NCBI GenBank assembly: GCA_946807835.1
Contig: OX327683.1
Span: forward strand, 33,415,001 to 33,479,000
Reading direction: 5' to 3'
DNA from: Ailanthus altissimus
Lineage: Eukaryota > Streptophyta > Magnoliopsida > Sapindales > Simaroubaceae
DNA: 64,000 bases
Within the stretch, counting starts at the first letter, position 1, and each line of letters begins with the position of its first letter. Shown here piece by piece: positions 60,967-64,000 of the stretch. Under the pieces are notes generated by a model that saw only the letters and a program-made list of their open reading frames with translations, ran no database searches and was not told the origin of the DNA. Position numbers and translations under genes: made by a program.

Positions 60967-63815
60967 TGTCACGCCCCAGACTCAAAAGACCCGACACACG
61001 ACATCACTTACATTCATTCACTGCATGTGCACTCATAAATAATATTACACAAAATTTTCAACTTTCATTCAACACAGAAATCCTTAGCAAGTTGCTAGTA
61101 AGTTCAACACTAAAATCAACCATAACCTAACATATAAATAATAATTTCTCTTGACAATATTTAAATATTCATTTCAATTTCTTTCAGAATTATAGCAATT
61201 GAATTATGACTGGGACAATTATTAAACCGGAGATACGCAGAGTTTTCTCAGAGATTAATACTCTACTACGTCACCAGTAGCAACTTTGTTACCGGGAGCC
61301 CAGAATATATCCATTGCAAATTCTTACTTAAAATCATCCAATAACCACACTTTATAAAACTTAAACCAAATCCAATCCACACACAATGAAATAATACATA
61401 AGTATTTATTCAATAGGGACAAATCAAATATCATATCCCACGTGTCCCCAAATGAAACACTCGGCAACCTAGCAACTTAGGGAACCCAAGGAACAGCAGA
61501 AGCCTTGCCAAATCCGCTAAGCACACTTGCACCTTATTTACTTGAAATCACCATAAACTATAATGAGTATAAAACTCAGTAAGCATACTAATTTTTCATA
61601 TATCAAATACAAATACATATATGTACACAATGCATATGTATGATATGTTGTGATCAATCAAAATCATAATATTATCAAATCACATATCATGTAAGCGCTT
61701 ACACATTCTTTCAAAACACATAATAGGAATACCATCACTCAACTACTACTTAGTAGGACTTACATATCACATATCACATAATGAGCCAAATGTCACTCGT
61801 GGGTGACATACCGTATGAGAGGAATAGTACAAGTGAGGTCTTGAATAACACATATATAATGCTTATGCTCGAAGGTAAAAGTCAAACCCTCACCCTGATC
61901 ATCGGTGAGTCCTCTCACATGCACCAATACGCCACCACACGAATGTGATGACTCACTCTTCCTTTAGGTACCAATAGGATCCTCCCTACATACGGAACAC
62001 ATAACATATACCAATCCCAAATGAAAGGCCACACATAAAGGCTCCACAATCACATAAAATGCCTACTAAGTTAACAGTGAGTTCAAGTACCCTCAAAATA
62101 CAAAATATTTCTCATGGACATATTATACTTCAAAAGCTTTCTTTATTAAACACATCTTATTTTGAAAGCTCACTTACAAAAACACATGTATGTCCATGCT
62201 CAATGTCAATGCTCACATTCAGAAACATATATTCACATTTCATATCAAAATATACTTTGACATAACATAAACATATTCTTAACCCCATTTGCAAAATCAT
62301 ACAAAACAATTACTATGTTTATTATGATTTCAGTAAAAAGTCTAGTATACTTACCTCTTAACACTTTCAGCTACGAGGCTTAAATCTCCTTAACCTATCA
62401 ATGGAGATTAATCCTTTCATAAGCCTCACAATTCACACAAAATACTTTAAATAGCTTATAAAATTATACACAATGCATTTATCACATCAAATTGGTCTAA
62501 ATATTTGGTTTCTCAAAACCTGTCATTCTGACCACTTACATTTAACAAAAATTTCTAATACATCAAATGATGTCCAATTACTCCAAATTCAGAATATACC
62601 ATTCTTGACTCATATATCCTTCTTATTTATGAATATTATATCAAAGTTCCTACACAATCCATTCCATACACACCATCGAATCCAAACTACAAACCTGACA
62701 GGATCAAGATACTTACTGAACAGTATTCAATCTCCCAATTTTATAAAATCATATACTAACTCAAAAATTATAAAACTACCACATAATTACTCTTAACACA
62801 TATCTCAGTCCATAATAAATATTTCACTTCCAAATCACTGCCAAAAGTATTTTAAAACTATTTTATTCTATAACTTTAAAAATCTGTTAATCAAATATTG
62901 CAATGAGCTGATACACTTTAGAAATTCATAACACTTCAACCACATTGATCTAAATTCTCAATTCCGAGTATATCATATTAGACATATAAAATTATCATAT
63001 TCCACAAATTCATAATTTTTGAAGATCATTCAGTAGGACAAAAGTTATTTTTCACTGTACTATACTGTTTACACAGAAAATTTCCAGAATTTCAGGGTCA
63101 TTTTGGTAAATTCACTATAATTTCAATTTCCAGAATTTTCAATCGATTCAAAGTCTCAGATGATCCTTAACATGTCTAATTTCATATACTCAAAATTCAA
63201 AACCAGAATCGAATCACAACAAGTTATAAAATTCCTAGATCAAGAGGTTATCCAGCAGAAATTTCACAATTCATCATGATTTATCAAACTATCTTATAGA
63301 TCATCATCAATTCTCATATGATCTTACGAAATACACAACAAATTCTCAATTATACATATTTTCAGAAATCAAAACTTAAAGGAATTAACTTAATTAATAC
63401 CAATAAATTGAGAGATACGTATGATATACCTCTTGAAATTCAAAATTCCAATTTCTTCTTCTTTTTCTTCTTCTTCTCCTCTTTCTCTCTCCTCTATTTC
63501 TCTCTTCTCTCTCTTAAAATGGGTAGCTCGACCTAAAAATGGTAAATTAGGGTTTAAAAGTGTATTTTTATACTAAGAGGCTAATTTTTTGTATTTACAA
63601 ATTTGCCCCCAAAACTTTCAAAGTATAACAATTTGGTCCCTAAAATAAATCTAAAGTCATACAAATAAACTCAATACTAATCGTATATCCTTAACCTATA
63701 AAAATATTACTAATAATAATATATAATTCAAGTATCACCAAAATACAAATAAAATACGTATATTTATACATATATAAATACTTATTCTTACCAGTCGTGG
63801 ATACTAGTTTCTACA
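60967..63815 (-). mobile_element. Solo LTR, 2,849 bp, inserted in a 3' LTR
   Basis: The plus-strand borders are TGTCACGCCCCAGACTC and TAGTTTCTACA, with a perfect 5-bp target duplication ATAAC (60962-60966 and 63816-63820). Plant LTRs often end GGGGCGTGACA, and a minus-strand TATAAAAATACAC (63561-63573) lies upstream of a purine-rich leader-like tract, so the LTR is probably minus-oriented. No gag or pol and no long frame is present. A very long solo LTR of a Ty3-type element is the likely reading; a complete non-autonomous element with TG...CA ends is the alternative. Confidence 0.8.
63561..63573 (-). promoter_or_regulatory. Putative TATA box of the solo LTR
   Basis: TATAAAAATACAC on the minus strand is followed by a purine-rich tract (complement of the CT-rich run at 63450-63515), the usual look of a transcribed LTR leader. 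Confidence 0.4.
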
Positions 63816-63902
63816 ATAACAATGTAATCTTTCAAATTTTACAATTTCTCTTTATTATTTTTGTTATTTTTTCTTTTATATTTTATCTTTTCTTACATTA
63901 TC

Positions 63903-64000
63903 TTTTATATTTCTAGTGAAAACATCAAGTTTTAACATCATTACCAAAACGTGAAGTAGAATTAAATTCTTCATGCCCCTTTGCATCATTATTGTTATTC
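63903..64000. other. Spacer to window end
   Basis: About 100 bp after the right-hand target duplication. Nothing recognised. Confidence 0.5.

Larger units (their letters stand above)
59592..63897 (+). mobile_element. Non-coding Copia-like retroelement, interrupted
   Basis: 5' LTR 59592-59841 and 3' LTR 60797-60966 continued at 63821-63897, both starting TATTAAAGATAT and ending TCTYAYA. It is flanked by a perfect 5-bp target duplication TTATC (59587-59591 and 63898-63902). A primer-site-like TAATATCAGAGC follows the first LTR and a purine tract (TTTGAGGAGGGA) precedes the second. The inside is only 955 bp without gag or pol, so the element was non-autonomous or is internally deleted. Its 3' LTR was later split by the insertion at 60967-63815. 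Confidence 0.9.

Noticed and set aside
62473..62796. 107-codon frame inside the 2,849-bp solo LTR
   Set aside because: Low-complexity Ile/His/Asn-rich reading with no retroelement motif. It is a chance frame in AT-rich LTR sequence.

Overview
This is a window of an AT-rich plant nuclear genome, from a eudicot. The evidence is introns with GT-AG borders in a proteasome ATPase gene, a plant-specific family of S-protein homologues, plant-type Copia retrotransposons primed from initiator tRNA-Met, and many hAT- and Mutator-type elements. I cannot name the genus from the sequence. Only four protein genes look intact. Most of the rest is pseudogenes, nested transposons and AT-rich spacer.

Region by region: 0.5-1.1 kb is a broken ankyrin/PGG-domain gene end. 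3.46-8.0 kb is a decayed Copia element that carries a 437-bp hAT-like insertion. 10.5-13.3 kb is a dead PIF1-type bHLH gene with several clear lesions. 15.2-18.75 kb (minus strand) is a complete six-exon RPT2 gene (26S proteasome base ATPase), the one housekeeping gene. 18.9-23.5 kb, directly upstream of RPT2, is a pile of minus-oriented Copia LTR and leader pieces, including an 807-bp tandem duplication and a 920-bp hAT-like MITE.

From about 24.3 to 57.8 kb lies a minus-strand cluster of S-protein homologue (SPH, plant self-incompatibility S1 family) loci. Three are intact (43.9, 49.0 and 57.3 kb) and five are broken (24.3, 32.1, 37.7/43.4, 52.9 and 55.8 kb); a ninth is suggested by an orphan 3' flank near 30.9 kb. 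They share signal peptides, an HNLT glycosylation site, the AKDDGIY block (AKGDGIY in the 32.1-kb copy) and a conserved upstream TTTAAAAGC element, so the cluster grew by repeated segmental duplication. Transposons have cut into it: a full-length but dead Copia (37.79-43.42 kb) splits one SPH copy, a solo LTR sits at 45.5-46.5 kb, a long-inverted-repeat element at 25.7-27.5 kb has been partly amplified into a roughly 960-bp tandem triplication, and an hAT end plus a LINE RNase H fragment truncate the copy at 55.8 kb.

The right end (59.6-63.9 kb) is a nested pair: a non-coding Copia-like element with TSD TTATC whose 3' LTR is interrupted by a 2,849-bp solo LTR with TSD ATAAC. No RNA gene or CRISPR array was recognised.
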